DNA of 64,000 nucleotides from Podaxis mareebaensis (Eukaryota > Basidiomycota > Agaricomycetes > Agaricales > Agaricaceae): NCBI GenBank assembly GCA_018524725.1, contig JAEUWP010000323.1, forward strand, positions 62,001 to 126,000, written 5' to 3'. Position 1 is the first letter of the stretch. Each line of letters begins with the position of its first letter. The notes under the pieces were generated by a model. It worked only from the letters and a program-made list of their open reading frames with translations, was not told the DNA's origin and made no database searches. Of the stretch, positions 23,224-35,531 are shown one piece after another. Position numbers and translations under genes: made by a program.

Positions 23224-26022
23224 ATGGCAGAACCGATTTCGGAAGGTACTGCCATACTGCCGGCAAAACGGCAATTGCCAGGGGTGGCAATACATGGCAA
23301 AACAGTTTGAGGTATCACTGCGTTGTCTTTGATTTCCGACATATACATCGTAGCACTATCACTCGCCGAGCCCTCCTATAGCTAATATATGACCAACGTT
23401 CCAACTATCACCCTCACCTGCTTCTCCAATGAATAGATTCGCACTCTCGGGCTCTGTGAGTGGTGAAACGCCCTGCTCCAATTTATCAAATTCCGCCCAG
23501 TTGTAAACTGCCCCATCGAGCACCCCCTGCTGAGGACCAGGACCCACATTGCCATTAGCAATATCAGCCGTGACCTCCTTCTCAAGACTGCTAAAGGCAG
23601 CCTCCAACTCATCAAGTGAAACAGACTCTGGACCATCGATATCGGCATCCTCGAAGGATATGGTGAATGGACCATGGTATGAGAAGGTCTTGTCCAGCTC
23701 ATCAATGAGCTCGGCATTGATCCCAGGCATTGGCCGTGTATGCATATGTCGATGCTGTCGTCATGTGGATTTTCCCTCTTTCTGTGCACGATTGAAGATG
23801 TGGAAGGAGTAATTACAGTGGAGTTTTGCAAGCTGTTGAAAATTCTCAAGAGTGAGATTGCACCGTTTTGCAGACTGGACACCACCTAATTGTGAGAACA
23901 GGCGTTCGACATCGGCAGCATGTGGGACAATGGACAAAATGTGAATGGCGAAAATCTTGAGTGGGTGGCTTGTCGCGTCAATTGGCAAGCCCTTCCACCA
24001 GTCGAGGCCGTCCATTTGAGATCCTGCGAAAGGGCCTTCATACCTGCTGTATATCTTGAGGTCGGTGATGAGTTTTACAGCAGTTTCCTCCTTCCACTTC
24101 CACTTCTGAGCAATTTCAAGAGCCGTTTTAGATAGATACTGCAAGCTACAACCACTTGAAGCTTGAGAAATCGCGAAATGGCAGGCAAGAGGGTGGAGGA
24201 ACAACGCTAATGAATGGATAGGAGTATTCAATGCATGGAAACGGCGGTTGAAAACTGCCTTTGCATGCATCCAGAACCCATGGTCATCTTCATCGGGGTC
24301 ATATGAGAGTCGTGTCATTTCGTGAGTGCATCGAATCAACTCGAGTGTTCCATCTGCAAGATTTGCCTTGCATGACTCGAGATTGCCTATGGCATCAACA
24401 ATTGGCTTCACAACCTTGAGTAATTGACTGAGCCAACCCCAGAAATTGGTATCATTGAGAACGATGGCTATGATATCAGCAGGGACTGCTGAAAGGCCAT
24501 TCTGTCGTCTCTGAGCATCTGGACGAACACACAGCTGGCCAAGGGGAACCCTAGAGTCATCCAGATTTGAGAAACAGTCAGCATATTTGGGAAATGACTC
24601 ACTGATATGAAATAATACTTCTTGCTTGTAGGATCAATGCATACCATCGAGTTTCACAATTCTTCTTCAGACCTTGTTTTATCCCACATTTTGCCGCCTC
24701 CAGCTTGAGCTGCCCACCCCAGTAATGAGATCCATTGAAAAACGTGACAAGGCAGTTACACTTTGATATAACCTGCTTCATTTCTGGATAGGATGTGATT
24801 TCGCCAATAATAGTATTGATTCCATGGAGAAGACACGGTAGAGTCTTTATTAGCTCATTGTTAACGTCATTACCAATTGTGTAAAAGTGAACCTATACTC
24901 ACAAGAACCCAATAGTACTTCTGCTCAAATTGTGTCCGAAATGCCTGCATCACAGTTGGGTTGTCCGTCACAAGTGCAATAATTTTACTACCATCCTCCA
25001 ATCCCATTGATGTCAATGATCGGATAACAGCTTCCAATAGATTGGTTGCTGTGGCTCGCTGCCCAGTCATATCCTCGAGACTGAGAACAACAGGATACTT
25101 GTTTACTTCAGATACAACAGCACCATAGAGACTCCGCCTAAGCCAATCTTCCCACCCATCAAACAACAATGTCAATTTATCCCTTTTATGAAGTCGATCA
25201 AGTTCTTCGAGCTGGACTCGTGCCCCTTCTTCATCCATGATGGAATGAGATAAGACATATCGAGTAGCTGGGGTGTATGATGGTCGCAAATCGTCAAGGA
25301 ATATGTGGAAGTAGGGGTCCTCGACAGCAGAAAAGGGTATATTTGCATGAACAATGAATCTGACAGATCAATCAGTGATGATTAAATTTGAAGAGCCAAT
25401 GTATCAATCACCAGAACAGCTTCTTGTTGATCCTGGCCTGTTGTTCAGGTGTCAATGCCAGGTCCAGATAGCCCATTAAACTGTTCTCACTCTTTCTCTT
25501 CTTCAATGGTTGAGAGCCGGCTGATGATGTACTTGTGCCTGGTGCACTTGTCAAGCCCTCTGGCGCCAGAACACTAGCACCAGAGGGATCTCCCTTTCCA
25601 GCAAGATATGTCCATGCTGCCTTCCGAACATCAGCTGGAGCATTCGGACACTCATGGACATGAGTGAGATGCTTGATTGGGTGGTTGTCACGGTTCTCGA
25701 TGCACATTCCAGGTGACTTCTCATCGGTACAATAATTACACCGCCATTCATATCGGTTTGACTTGTTTTCACGTCGTCGAAGGAGTGTGAAGTTCTGGGT
25801 GAGGATCTGAGGTTGCTGTCGGCTGCCTGTGGCCATGGCTGGGAGAGAATCAGGTGCTCAGATTCTGATAATATTAAATATGGTGATAATCTACTCTATC
25901 TAATGGGGTAACATGGTGGTGGCCACCTGTGTTTTGCCAGGTTCTGCCGCTGACATTCTGCCGATTGCCGGCAATTGCCATTTCTGCCAGTACCAGTGGC
26001 AAACTGGCAAACAATTGCCAAC
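23224..26022 (-). mobile_element. Dead hAT-family DNA transposon
   Basis: About 2.8 kb with both ends rich in TGGCA/TGCCA motifs in inverted orientation. The palindrome GGCAATTGCC occurs near each end (23270-23279 and 25970-25979), giving a subterminal-repeat structure as in hAT elements. The interior is filled by one minus-strand transposase gene with a BED zinc finger and the hAT dimerisation domain. The outer limits are estimated from the extent of these motifs. The 8-bp target duplication expected for hAT could not be identified. Confidence 0.75.
23359..25836 (-). pseudogene. hAT transposase, disrupted
   Basis: Reads MATGSRQQPQILTQNF, then a BED-type finger (WRCNYCTDE then H and H further on), and INKKLF. 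After introns come HANIPFSAVEDPYFHIFLDD, LLFDGWEDWLRRSLYGAVV, IIALVTDNPTVMQAFR, LPCLLHGINTIIGEITSYPEM and NCETRWYALILQARS. The C-terminal dimerisation region is intact as text (HPLKIFAIHILSIVPHAADVE, ERLFSQLGG). Lesions: (1) joining the exons at the intron 25360-25411 makes a TGA (25413, 25412, 25359) where Arg is expected; (2) the frame shifts near 24600-24615 with no intron to explain it; (3) an in-frame TGA at 23761-23763 is followed by RQHRHMHTRPMPGINAE, the normal continuation of such proteins. So it is a non-autonomous relic. Confidence 0.8.
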
Positions 26023-28747
26023 AACATTATCAGAGTGACACCCGGACACGTAGACTATGACACTCATTCTCAAAGGCTTTGAGACCCTTTATACAATGGG
26101 CCGCCAAAAGACTAGATTATGTAATCACCATTTTTGGAAGTACCTTCCTCATTTGGAACATGTGGCCATCGTGTGAAGCACCCAAAAGGAATAGCTCCGT
26201 CAATTCTTAATGGAATAAAATTCTGTCTGGAGGTTTTGTTCAGACAAGCGAAAGAAGCGTTTTTACCAGAGGAATAAGAAAACTAAGAAATTTTGGTGGA
26301 CTTGTTTCGATTGCACAAAAGTAGCGGTGTTTAGGTGACCCGCTCTATAGCCTCCTTCGGTTTCACTGCGACCGGTGCTATGGACGTGAGCTATTCCTCA
26401 TCCTCCTTTGAGTTGCCGGCATTGGTCGACTTGCCTCACACAGTATGACGTATGAAGCCATTGGTATGTTATTTTCTCCACAGTAGGCTTTACTGATCGT
26501 CACCGACAGACATGCTCTCGACTCTTATACCCTGTTCTCGGAAAAGATCTCCTTCAGTTGGTCCTTGGATGATAGCCTCCAGTGGCCAGGCCATCACCGG
26601 AGTGTCGTTTTGATCTCACCTACCGGTAGCCATGATATCCTCGAGCAGCCGCCACCCTTCGCTTCCGCAGTGATATTGTCCCATGGAGAACATTTGCCCG
26701 GTGCCGTCGGGAATCTGGCAAGCATCGTCTCCTTTCGGCTGGTGCTATGAGAACTAAGGCTGAAGCGCTTGTCGCATTTAGGGTTTGAGTGGTGATATAT
26801 TTCTACTCCATAATTACTCAGAGACCCAGTCTAACCTCTGCTGAACTTTAGCTACTGCGCAGCTATGATGAGAACGTTAGTTGAGCGCTTGAGCGCACAG
26901 TTGCACCAAGCGTCGGATGTGCACATGATGTCGCACATCATTCACGTGACTACCACGTGAGCATGCGGTCACCGTGTTTGTGCATTCAACATTGCCTTTT
27001 GTGACTGCTGCGACCGTGCTACGACCGTGACGTCTAGTCCGAGTTCTTCATCCAATTGCAACCTGTCATCATGTACGAGCCTTGCTTTGTTGTTGATTCG
27101 AGTACTGAATGAGCGAAGCAGGTTGCCATGCCCTCGAGACTGGTCGATTTGTTGCAAATGTTTGGCCGTCTCAACGCCTAGGAGAATCCATGTTGTGCAA
27201 AAACTAAACCTTTACCCCAAATGTTTCAAACGAGCCTAATGATAACCCAAGGCCACGGGTGGCTACAACCAATCGAGGCCGTTGCGAACGCCCCTGTTCC
27301 TAAGACAACTTCTTCCAAATTTCCGGAACACCTGACAGGCTCATTCACCCTGTCCCATCATCCTGGTACTTGTTTGTGACGTGCGGATGGCATTTCTCAG
27401 GTCGGAAAGAGAAACAAGACACAATCTCCAGCGCGTATGTCTCCAACCTACCAGTGTACTGTCCAGTTCTCATTCGTGGTACAGGATTGGGTTCTAGCCC
27501 AATTAACGCCTGACTCCGACATGACTCGCGGTAGACATGCTACTGCGACACCCCTGCGAACCGCGGTGAACGTTGTTCTGTCCATCCCTGCCGAATCTAG
27601 TCTTCGCGGAAAGTACCTTGTCGTCTCTGATATTGCAGGCAATTGGGAGCTCTCACGATTTCTGTTTCCTGTCTCCACGCACCACGGATTCTCGCTGGAC
27701 TAGCCTGACCGGTCCTCTCATGACTATGCTCGTTTCACCTCGTATCCCAACTGTTATCCCGGTCGTTCCACCTACACACAATTTGCGCCTGACACCACTA
27801 GCACTCCAAGGTCCATCCCGCTCGGGGGCACTTGTCTTTAGCCCCAACACGTCGAACGGCTTGTGCCAACCATTCAATTTAAGAAGCTGACCTACGTGCG
27901 TGAAGTATTGGTGCAAAAGGAGGAGTTTCGTAAAATTTTCTATTGCAGAAAACGTCTAGACCGGCAGGTCTGCTTGGATCAGAGGCTCACCAGAAGCTAA
28001 TGCCGAGAGTAATGAGACGGGCCATGGATATCCCTAGGCGTTCGAATGGTGGACTCGCAAGAGTCGCATTATTTTTTTTGAACGCGAGAAAGTGAGTTGA
28101 TAGGTTCGCCGTTGTGCGAGAATGGACAGTCGCGGAGATGATTTCGCTACGCAACAACTCACCTTCATCGCGTCCAAGTGCAATTTCGACGATTTTACTT
28201 GTTGATCAAACCACAAATCTGTTTACATACTGTGATCTTTGGTTATTCTCTCGATGTTCACTTCAAAATCCACGCTCTGTGTCGGTGAATGTCTACGCGT
28301 CCTTGTCCCCAGGCGTTCTCTGTTCCTTCAACGGTCAGGCCCCTTTCTACACTTTATCGTTTTCGTTTCACTCGTTTTGTATATTTCGCTTACGCAAATA
28401 TCGACTTGGAAATTGACTCAGTTTTCGGTTGGATTTAAGATTGGATATGCTTAATATATGCAATTGTCATTGTAACAAAAGCGGTTACGAACCACATCTT
28501 ATCCGTTTCTCAATCCATCGAACTCCGCTTGGAGCGTACGACATTTCCAGCATGCAGGCACTGAAAGGGAAAGAATACAAGGATTTTCGTCACTTGCTAC
28601 CATTCCCAATCATCATCGCAAAAGCCGTGTACAACTACTGTTACAGAGGACCAGCCAAGAAAGGGAACAAAGATGAATTTAACTTGGAGGATGCAGGGGG
28701 TATGCAGTATAAAGGGTATGTGTGGTACTACAACCAGATTACACTAT
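26023..28747. other. Gene-poor DNA between hAT and DUF6533-type genes
   Basis: About 2.7 kb. ORFs of 60-110 codons occur on both strands (26565-26750, 27437-27703, 27573-27890, 28114-28416) but none has recognisable motifs or a convincing splice partner. No tRNA or repeat was seen. Confidence 0.4.
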
Positions 28748-30021
28748 TTATTGGCCTTCGCTAGGGCAAGACCCTTCTTCAGCTATAGTTAATACTGTGG
28801 TTAACTCAACCCGACTGTCACTGTTACCAGTGTTCTTGATGGCGCGCATGTTGAGAATGAGTCTACACGTCTAAAAGGTGATGTTTAACCTTGCACTTCA
28901 TAAATGGAACGACAACAGGAGTGTGTACTCACCATGATCGAAATTGTACAAGAAAGAATGCTGTAGAAGAATATGAGTCAGCGTTGTTATCCATGCGATT
29001 TGAATGTGCAACATATACCAGAAGATGACATGACCCAGTTGTTGAATGAAAAACGTATAAGGAAGTAGTGAAATTAGAAGAACTAATAGCCAGATGAGTC
29101 ACAGCGGTACCCCCGAACTTGAAGTGTTATATACGTCACCGATGATAGTCATACACACCCACGTATTATCGCGCATGACGACCCGGATGATGGGATGCTT
29201 AGACCACCCCCCTTTTACAGCGTTACGATACCTCTGGTATGTGAGAATCCACAACAGAGACTGATTGAAAATGACTGCAAAGCTGTGGTTGCAACCATAA
29301 GTGCCTCCAGGTTTCGTCAAGTCCTGAGACATACCCACCCAAACCACTTCGTGCTATCAGGTGTTCGTTTCGGGACGCAAGAAAGGTCCAATTCAATTTG
29401 AATCATGGATTTTGTGCTGCTCCAAAGGTCGAGCGCTCGGGCGCATAAGAACCAGATAATGAGAAAGGCGCCTATTAGGCGAGCACGATCATATAATGCG
29501 TAAACTGTTGATAGATTGGCTTCAATCCTCCTTGTAGATCAACCAGAATTCCTAGACGAACTTCTGACCATCATGACCGCTTCCATATTCCATAGTAGTA
29601 CCGCATTCCCGAAGATTTGGAATGCATACCATGGTAAACAATCCCCTCCCCGTTTTCGTAGGACAAGAGGTGATGAATAAATGGTGTTGACGCTGAAACG
29701 GCCTTGGGTTAATGCATAGAAAGTAGAAAGGAAATGGCACACATTTGTACAACCAGAGCCAGATATCGACTAAGAAAAAACGATAGCTTGGTGAATCGCC
29801 CCGATCCGCTATACGATGAACAAACCTTAGAGTCAATATCTAGGGCAAGTAAAGGGACTTACATCCAGATGCACTGAACCTCTTGTTCCCAAGTCAGAAG
29901 GTGATCGTAAACCAGCAAGGCTAGACCAGCCACTATCGTCACGAAATTGTCAAGCCAGTTCGATTCCGGAAAGGTAGTGTGGCTCACCATTGGCATACTG
30001 TCTGATCATGACCTCGGACAT
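28748..30021 (-). CDS. DUF6533-type multi-pass membrane protein, copy D1
   Basis: Nine exons join without a stop. The N-terminus MSEVMIRQYAN continues VAGLALLVYDHLLTWEQEV, the hallmark start of the fungal DUF6533 family as I recall it. After that come FFLSRYLALVVQIV, a Cys/Trp-rich loop, MMVRIYALYDRARLIGAFL, LLWILTYQRYRNAV, WSKHPIIRVVMRDNTW, LLISLLPYTFFIQQL and the usual end ISIMTCRLILNMRA, then a short acidic tail (EEGSCPSEGQ). It is a predicted membrane protein with about seven hydrophobic segments; the biochemical role of the family is unknown. One intron seems to use the donor GTTCGT. It lies head-to-tail with D2, and both genes span exactly 1274 bases. Confidence 0.8.
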
Positions 30022-31298
30022 GCTCGACCCAATACCATTACGAAGCGGATGCTTTGAACAATCTTGTGAGGTTTATATGACAGCTCATATTTCCGTAACG
30101 GAATGTCCCACTCTATTGCCTGGGAGAATTCAACGGCAGGCCACACGGTTCCCAGATGTTCTGGTGCTTGAGATCTAAGGAGTGAACACCCGACCTGGCC
30201 TAAATGTCACGTTCTGTCGTCCGTGACGTGAGACATGAGCATCACCCAATCACTCAGTGAGATCCGCAAGCCATATCAACCCAGCAGCCCCGAACGACTT
30301 GGGCAGGGTTGGTTGTAAATTGAGGGAGAAAACATTCTCAAGGAGGAGCACGAATTTCCACGATCGGAAGATCGGTATCTAACTTGTTGTGTCTGAGCCA
30401 TCAATGAATTCAGGATCCGAAAATCGGAGAAGTTTAGGCTGTAAGTATTCAACACCGTCTTTCACACTCTTTCGGGGCGTGAACTGAGCCCAGGCAGTGA
30501 ACGTGAGCAGATGGACTCATATCGCCGGTAGTAGCTAAGAATATAAGGGCTGACAAAGGCGCCCACGAAGAACCACTCGTGGGAGTGGTGACGGGAGCAC
30601 GCCAAGTTCGAGCTAGAACTCACGTCCTGACAGCAAGTCACATACTATCTCGTGGAAAATTACCGCTGGATACAGTGCCTTTAGCCGGCCAAGGCTCGAC
30701 ATGGCCTGGAGAGTTAAGCGGGAAAAAAAGCAGGTGGATTCCAGGTGGACCGTAGCTACGAATAGTTCACGCTAGGAATGCCAGGATTGACATTGCTCCA
30801 CATGTAAACCCAGAATACATGGGGGAAGCAGATCACTCGAAGTATCTCACCAAAAATGGTCACTCAGGCGGTATTCAGGAACGTTGGGGGTCGCTTCCGC
30901 TCGGATTGGAACTTCCTAATGCATGTGAGCTCAGTCACCGTTCCGGTCCCGCTGACTTAATGGTTCTGGACCACTTCAACTGTCCTTCCATAAGAAAGAC
31001 GTCTGCAGCCCTAACTGACCGCTCACGTAAGGATGAAGGCAACAACTGCTGGGGGCGTGACGAATGTGCAGGAGAGATAGGCAAGCCTCAAGGTAGCTTA
31101 TACCCATTTAACGGGTAGGGCGGCATCCTTTCCGATGGAAAAGGGCTGATAAATGAACTCGGTACTTATCTTTGCATTAACAAAAATGGGAAAGATAAAC
31201 ATTACGTTGAATGTTGGAGGGATTGGCTGCTGCGTGGGACTTGACTTATGACCCACAGGTATAAAACTTGACAGGGTATATATGATACCACAGTCAGA
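30022..31298. other. Spacer between D1 and D2
   Basis: About 1.3 kb with the promoter of D1 and the 3' flank of D2. Only short ORFs; nothing else recognised. Confidence 0.4.
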
Positions 31299-32572
31299 TT
31301 ATACTACTATCCGCCTCTCGCTAATGCAAGACCCTTCTTCGGCCATGGTCAATACAGTAGATAATTCAACCTGACTGTCATCGCTACCAGTGTTTTTGAT
31401 ACTTCGCATGTTCAGGATGAGCCTGCACGACTACAATCGCGGCATTTTAGCTTGCACATCACATAGGGAATGGTGTCAGAAGTGGATACCGTGATTGAAA
31501 ACAAACAAGTCAAGATGCTGGAGAACGGTCTAGTTAGAGCTGTTGTCTATACGAGTTGGAGGCACAATTTGTACCAGAAGCTGACGTGCGCTAGATGTCG
31601 AATGAAGAGCGAATAAGGAAGCACTGAAGCAAGAATACCTAGGGGCTGAATGAGTCGCTGGATTACCACTTAGCTTGAGGTGTTGAGTAACTTCACCGCT
31701 CATAGTGATACAGGCCCATGAAGTATCGCGCATGACGACTCGGATAATGGGATGCTTGGACCACCCCTCTCTTATGGCGTTGCGATACTTTTGGTATGTG
31801 AGAGTCCAAAGCAGAAGTTGGTTGACAATGATTGTCAAGCTACGTTTGCACAGATGAGTGCCTTCGATCTGGAGAGTTTGAAGTGTACTCACCTAAACCA
31901 CTTTGAGTCATCAGGCGTTTGCTTCGGGAGGCAAAGCGAGACCGTTTCTAATGTATGCAAAGCGCCTATAGCATTCCAAAGATCAAACGCTCGGGAGAGC
32001 ATGAACCAGATAACAAGAACGGCTCCTAGCGAGCGAGGCCGGTCATATAATGCATAAACTGTTGGTCAAGCAGACTTCAGTACCCCTCGTAGAGAGCCGT
32101 AATCCCTGGACGTACCTCTGACCATCATGATCATCTCCATATTCCAGAATAATAGCAGAACTCCAAACGTTTGGAACGCCAACCATAGCGAACAATTCTC
32201 TTTGTGCCTTTGTAGGATGAAGGGCGACGAACAAACGGTATTGACTCTGAGATGATCTTGAATTAATATGCAAAGAGCTGACAGAAAAGAGCGTACATTT
32301 GTATAGCGAGAGCCAGGTATCGGCTAAGAAAGAAGGACGACCTAGTGAACAATTCCGATTCTCTAGCAGGAGAAACTCATTCCACATCAAATGATACCAG
32401 GGGAGTAAGAGGACTTACATCCATATGTGCCGAACCTCTTGTTCCCAGGTCAGGATCTGGTCATAAACCAACAAAGCTAGTCCAGCCACTGTTCAAACTG
32501 TCAAACTAGCTCATTGCCGAGAGAACCGTAGGGCTCACCATTGGTATATTGTCTGATCAGTACCTCGGACAT
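31299..32572 (-). CDS. DUF6533-type multi-pass membrane protein, copy D2
   Basis: Tandem paralogue of D1 with the same exon pattern. It starts MSEVLIRQYTN-VAGLALLVYDQIL, continues TWEQEVRHIW, FFLSRYLALAIQIV, MMVRVYALYDRPRSLGAVL, LLWTLTYQKYRNAI, WSKHPIIRVVMRDTSW, LASVLPYSLFIRHL and LFSITSCRLILNMRS, and ends EEGSCISERRIVV then TAA. The second exon is entered with an AG acceptor at the sequence CTGCTAG and reads IESELFTRSS. No lesion was found. The MRD and HPIIRVV segments are almost unchanged between the copies, while the loop after MMVR is more diverged. Confidence 0.8.
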
Positions 32573-34594
32573 GCTTGAACAATTAGCATTCCGGTGGGGA
32601 CACTCCAAGCAATCTACGGTAGCTTATGAGACAGCTCATAGTTCCGTAAGGGAATGCGCAGCTTATTGTTTGGGAGAAAATCCAATGACAGACCACGTGC
32701 TTCCAGAAGATCTGGTGCTGTGAGATTTCAGGAGTGAACTAGTGGTCCCCCCACATGTCACATTCTGTCATCCACACATAAGACGTGGGCATCGCCCAAT
32801 CCCTCATTGGGGTAAATAAACCATACCTACCAGTTGAGTGAGCGGTGGTTGCAAGGCAGAAGAAACAAGAAGTTTCACTGGAAAATACATAGTCAACATT
32901 TTGTCTTATAAATCCTGTCTACTCCGGACAGATAGATAGACAAGTTTAGGCTCTGCACGTTTGAAAACATTCTGCACGTCTGTTTGAGACACGAATTGTG
33001 AGTCCGTGAGTGAGCGTTAGTGAGCACTTGTAGACAGGTTCGCACATCGTGCCAGCGAGGGACACAGATAGAAGTGCTCGTACGCATCATGATACATTCA
33101 CATAGACGTGCGACTTACAAAGAATGATACACAGAACCTGTGACAAATTTGTTCGACGAAAGCAAGCTCAGAAAGGATTAACAGACCAAAGGCGAGCCGT
33201 AACAGCGATGCTGCATTGACGTCAAATACTTAGTCCTCCATATCCCCACGCCTTGCAGGGAGTGGCGACTTTTGTCCCTTGGCAACAGAAAAGAGACAGA
33301 CATGGGTTTGTGCTAGTAGCACATACAGGAGGGCAGACGAGGATCGATCTAGTTAGAACCCCCTTAAGCATACAATATTCAATCTCATCCATCATCGCTG
33401 TGGTCTGAGAGCTGGAATTCGGCGAAAGAGTCACTGCCGGTTATATTTCACCCCTTCAGTCTCATGGAACTAGATCTTATTTGGTGGGAACATCGTTCAT
33501 GTGCGAGAGTGTCCAGGGCTTGGGGTCCATGAGAAAATGTGGAAAGGAAAATCAGAAAGCCTGCAGAAGGCAGGGCCGTCCCTCTTGACAATGAGACCAA
33601 GTTTGTTCTTTGACAGCAAACCACGTACATACATATTATCCTTCGGATTCTACCGCTGTTTGCGACATCTTTTGCCGGCCAAGGTTGGACCTACTTTGAG
33701 CGTTGAGGGAGAAACAAAGGAAACTGGGCTCAGGATGTGTCTTTCACGTGATACAGAGAGAGGAACGCTATTCTGCAGAACCTTGACAGAACCCCAGACG
33801 GGATAGCGAAGCAAAGTACGGAAGATTTGTATCAAAGATTGTAATCAGATGGTCCTAAGGAACGTTGCGGCCGCCTCTCAAGGCCTAACCATCGCTAAAT
33901 GTAGTTGTAAGTGCCCAGCTGCCATTCCTTTTAACATTGTCTTGGCCGTCTTCATGCACCATAACGTGATCGCGGGGACTCGGGCCGCCAGCTAGGTGTG
34001 ACGATTCAGCATGATCCAGCATGGCAGCTAGGTTGGTAGGCGACGTTGGATGTCACGTCCTTGTAGAGTCGGGCTTCGTGGTAGAGTTCACGCCCTTTCA
34101 GCACGAGGCAGCTTTCGCGATCCTCATTATTCTGGTGCGTATCCTTCCTACACCTTGCTGGGGTGGGCTAGCTTAATTGTGGTATCATATTGAGCATCAG
34201 ACACAACACGCGAATGCGTTGCCCTCTGAGACATTCTTTCACCAGGTTCAAGTAGCGCGCACGGGTTCTACCCTACCTAAAACACTCTTTGTGCTTTCCT
34301 GGTATGATTGTTCAATACTGGAGGCACCTGTGGCAACGATAGCGGTTATATTGTGTCCGTAAAAGGGAACGGCGTTTGCTTTTTGGTCATGTACGGGCTC
34401 CAAGAGGATTCTATCTTCTACAGAAATAAAAAGAAAGTTTCATCGAGTGATCTCGAAAAAGGAAAACAGTCCCATTAGGTGTTGAGAAGACATTATTAAT
34501 ATCAACGTTCAGGTACGCTTTGGGTTGTACGCAAAGTAAATATAAAGGCGGTGGCTCAGGCATCTGGCGCTATGTCTTACGAGGTCTCGAGTGC

Positions 34595-34709
34595 ATTAGA
34601 GTGTATGTGCAACCTTGTTTTCAGCGAGATTATGGGTGTGGAGCAATTCAGTTTCAATTCAGTTCTCACTGAAAACTCACTGAAAACGGGGTTGCACATA
34701 CACCCTATT
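34595..34709. repeat. 115-bp element with 30-bp inverted arms
   Basis: Left arm 34595-34624 (core GTGTATGTGCAACC, end GTTTTCAG) and right arm 34680-34709 (start CTGAAAAC, core GGTTGCACATACAC) are reverse complements with about four mismatches. The 55-base centre carries further short repeats (CTCACTGAAAA twice, CAATTCAGTT-like twice). The structure suggests a tiny MITE-like element or a strong RNA hairpin. No target duplication was seen. Confidence 0.7.
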
Positions 34710-34956
34710 GTCGTGCAAAACGAATCACGAAGCCACACGCATATAGGGTCTCGTTAAATGATAAGCCTATAAATAACAATGATGGTTTACGGCGAACCCA
34801 GGCAATCACCGTGGTGGGGATTGAGACGCTTAATAGCCTGGCGACGTCTTTCGGAGATCATAAATGTGGGCTCATGGTATTGCATAGATGTGTAATAGTT
34901 CCCAAGCGGACTATGTTGGTAGGAGAAGTGGTGCGAGAATACATTCTGCAGCCACG

Positions 34957-35120
34957 TCCCTGGAGGACGGGTATGGGTTCACTGGATGCATGACGATGCT
35001 GAGTGCTTGTTTTGGATCATTGTAGAAGCGAAATCTAACCATACTGAGCACGTTTCGTTAATGAGTAAATCTTCATGCCAAGTACTCGTGGGTGAGTACC
35101 GCATCGGAGACGTCCGTGCG
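34957..35120 (+). pseudogene. Possible remnant of a FunK1-type fungal kinase
   Basis: The plus-strand reading VWVHWMHDDAECLFWIIVEA resembles the C-lobe signature of the FunK1 kinase family (usually HDxES-FWVLL). No other kinase motif is found near it, and no start or splice structure. It is a weak call based on one motif. Confidence 0.25.
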
Positions 35121-35531
35121 CACGCTGATCAAGGGTCGCGAAACTGGGGTTGTTGCCCTCGTGATGGGCGTCTGGGGGTCGGAGACGTGGACTGCGTACG
35201 TGGACTTCGGTTGCTAGTTAGCGAAGCAAAGCACAGGGCCTCAGCACGTTCGAGGAGATTCTCGCAATCCTTGTCCGAAATGATATTCCCGAATTCCGAC
35301 ATGATGTAACCCTATTGTAGGGTTAGGAGTGGGACTGATATAAGGCGCAGCCGTGATACGGGCCCCTGAGCCTGGCGTCTACCTTATAAGTTTCCACCAT
35401 CTGAACTGCCAGCACAGTCATGGAGACTTGAGTTGCCGAGAGCCCATGGGCCCTCCCCTTCTCAAGCACTTTTGTTATATCGTCAAGTATCCAACGCAAA
35501 CGAACAGAAGTGAACGACGTCAATCAGTCCC

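Larger units (their letters stand above)
32573..35531. other. Gene-poor DNA upstream of GCN2
   Basis: About 3 kb without a supported gene, apart from the inverted repeat at 34595-34709 and a possible kinase remnant near 34957-35120, listed separately. Confidence 0.4.

Noticed and set aside
26437..26750. Possible small gene (ALDSYTLFSEKISFSWSLDD)
   Set aside because: The reading is attractive but no donor/acceptor pair gives the right phase with an upstream ATG, and no family is recognised.
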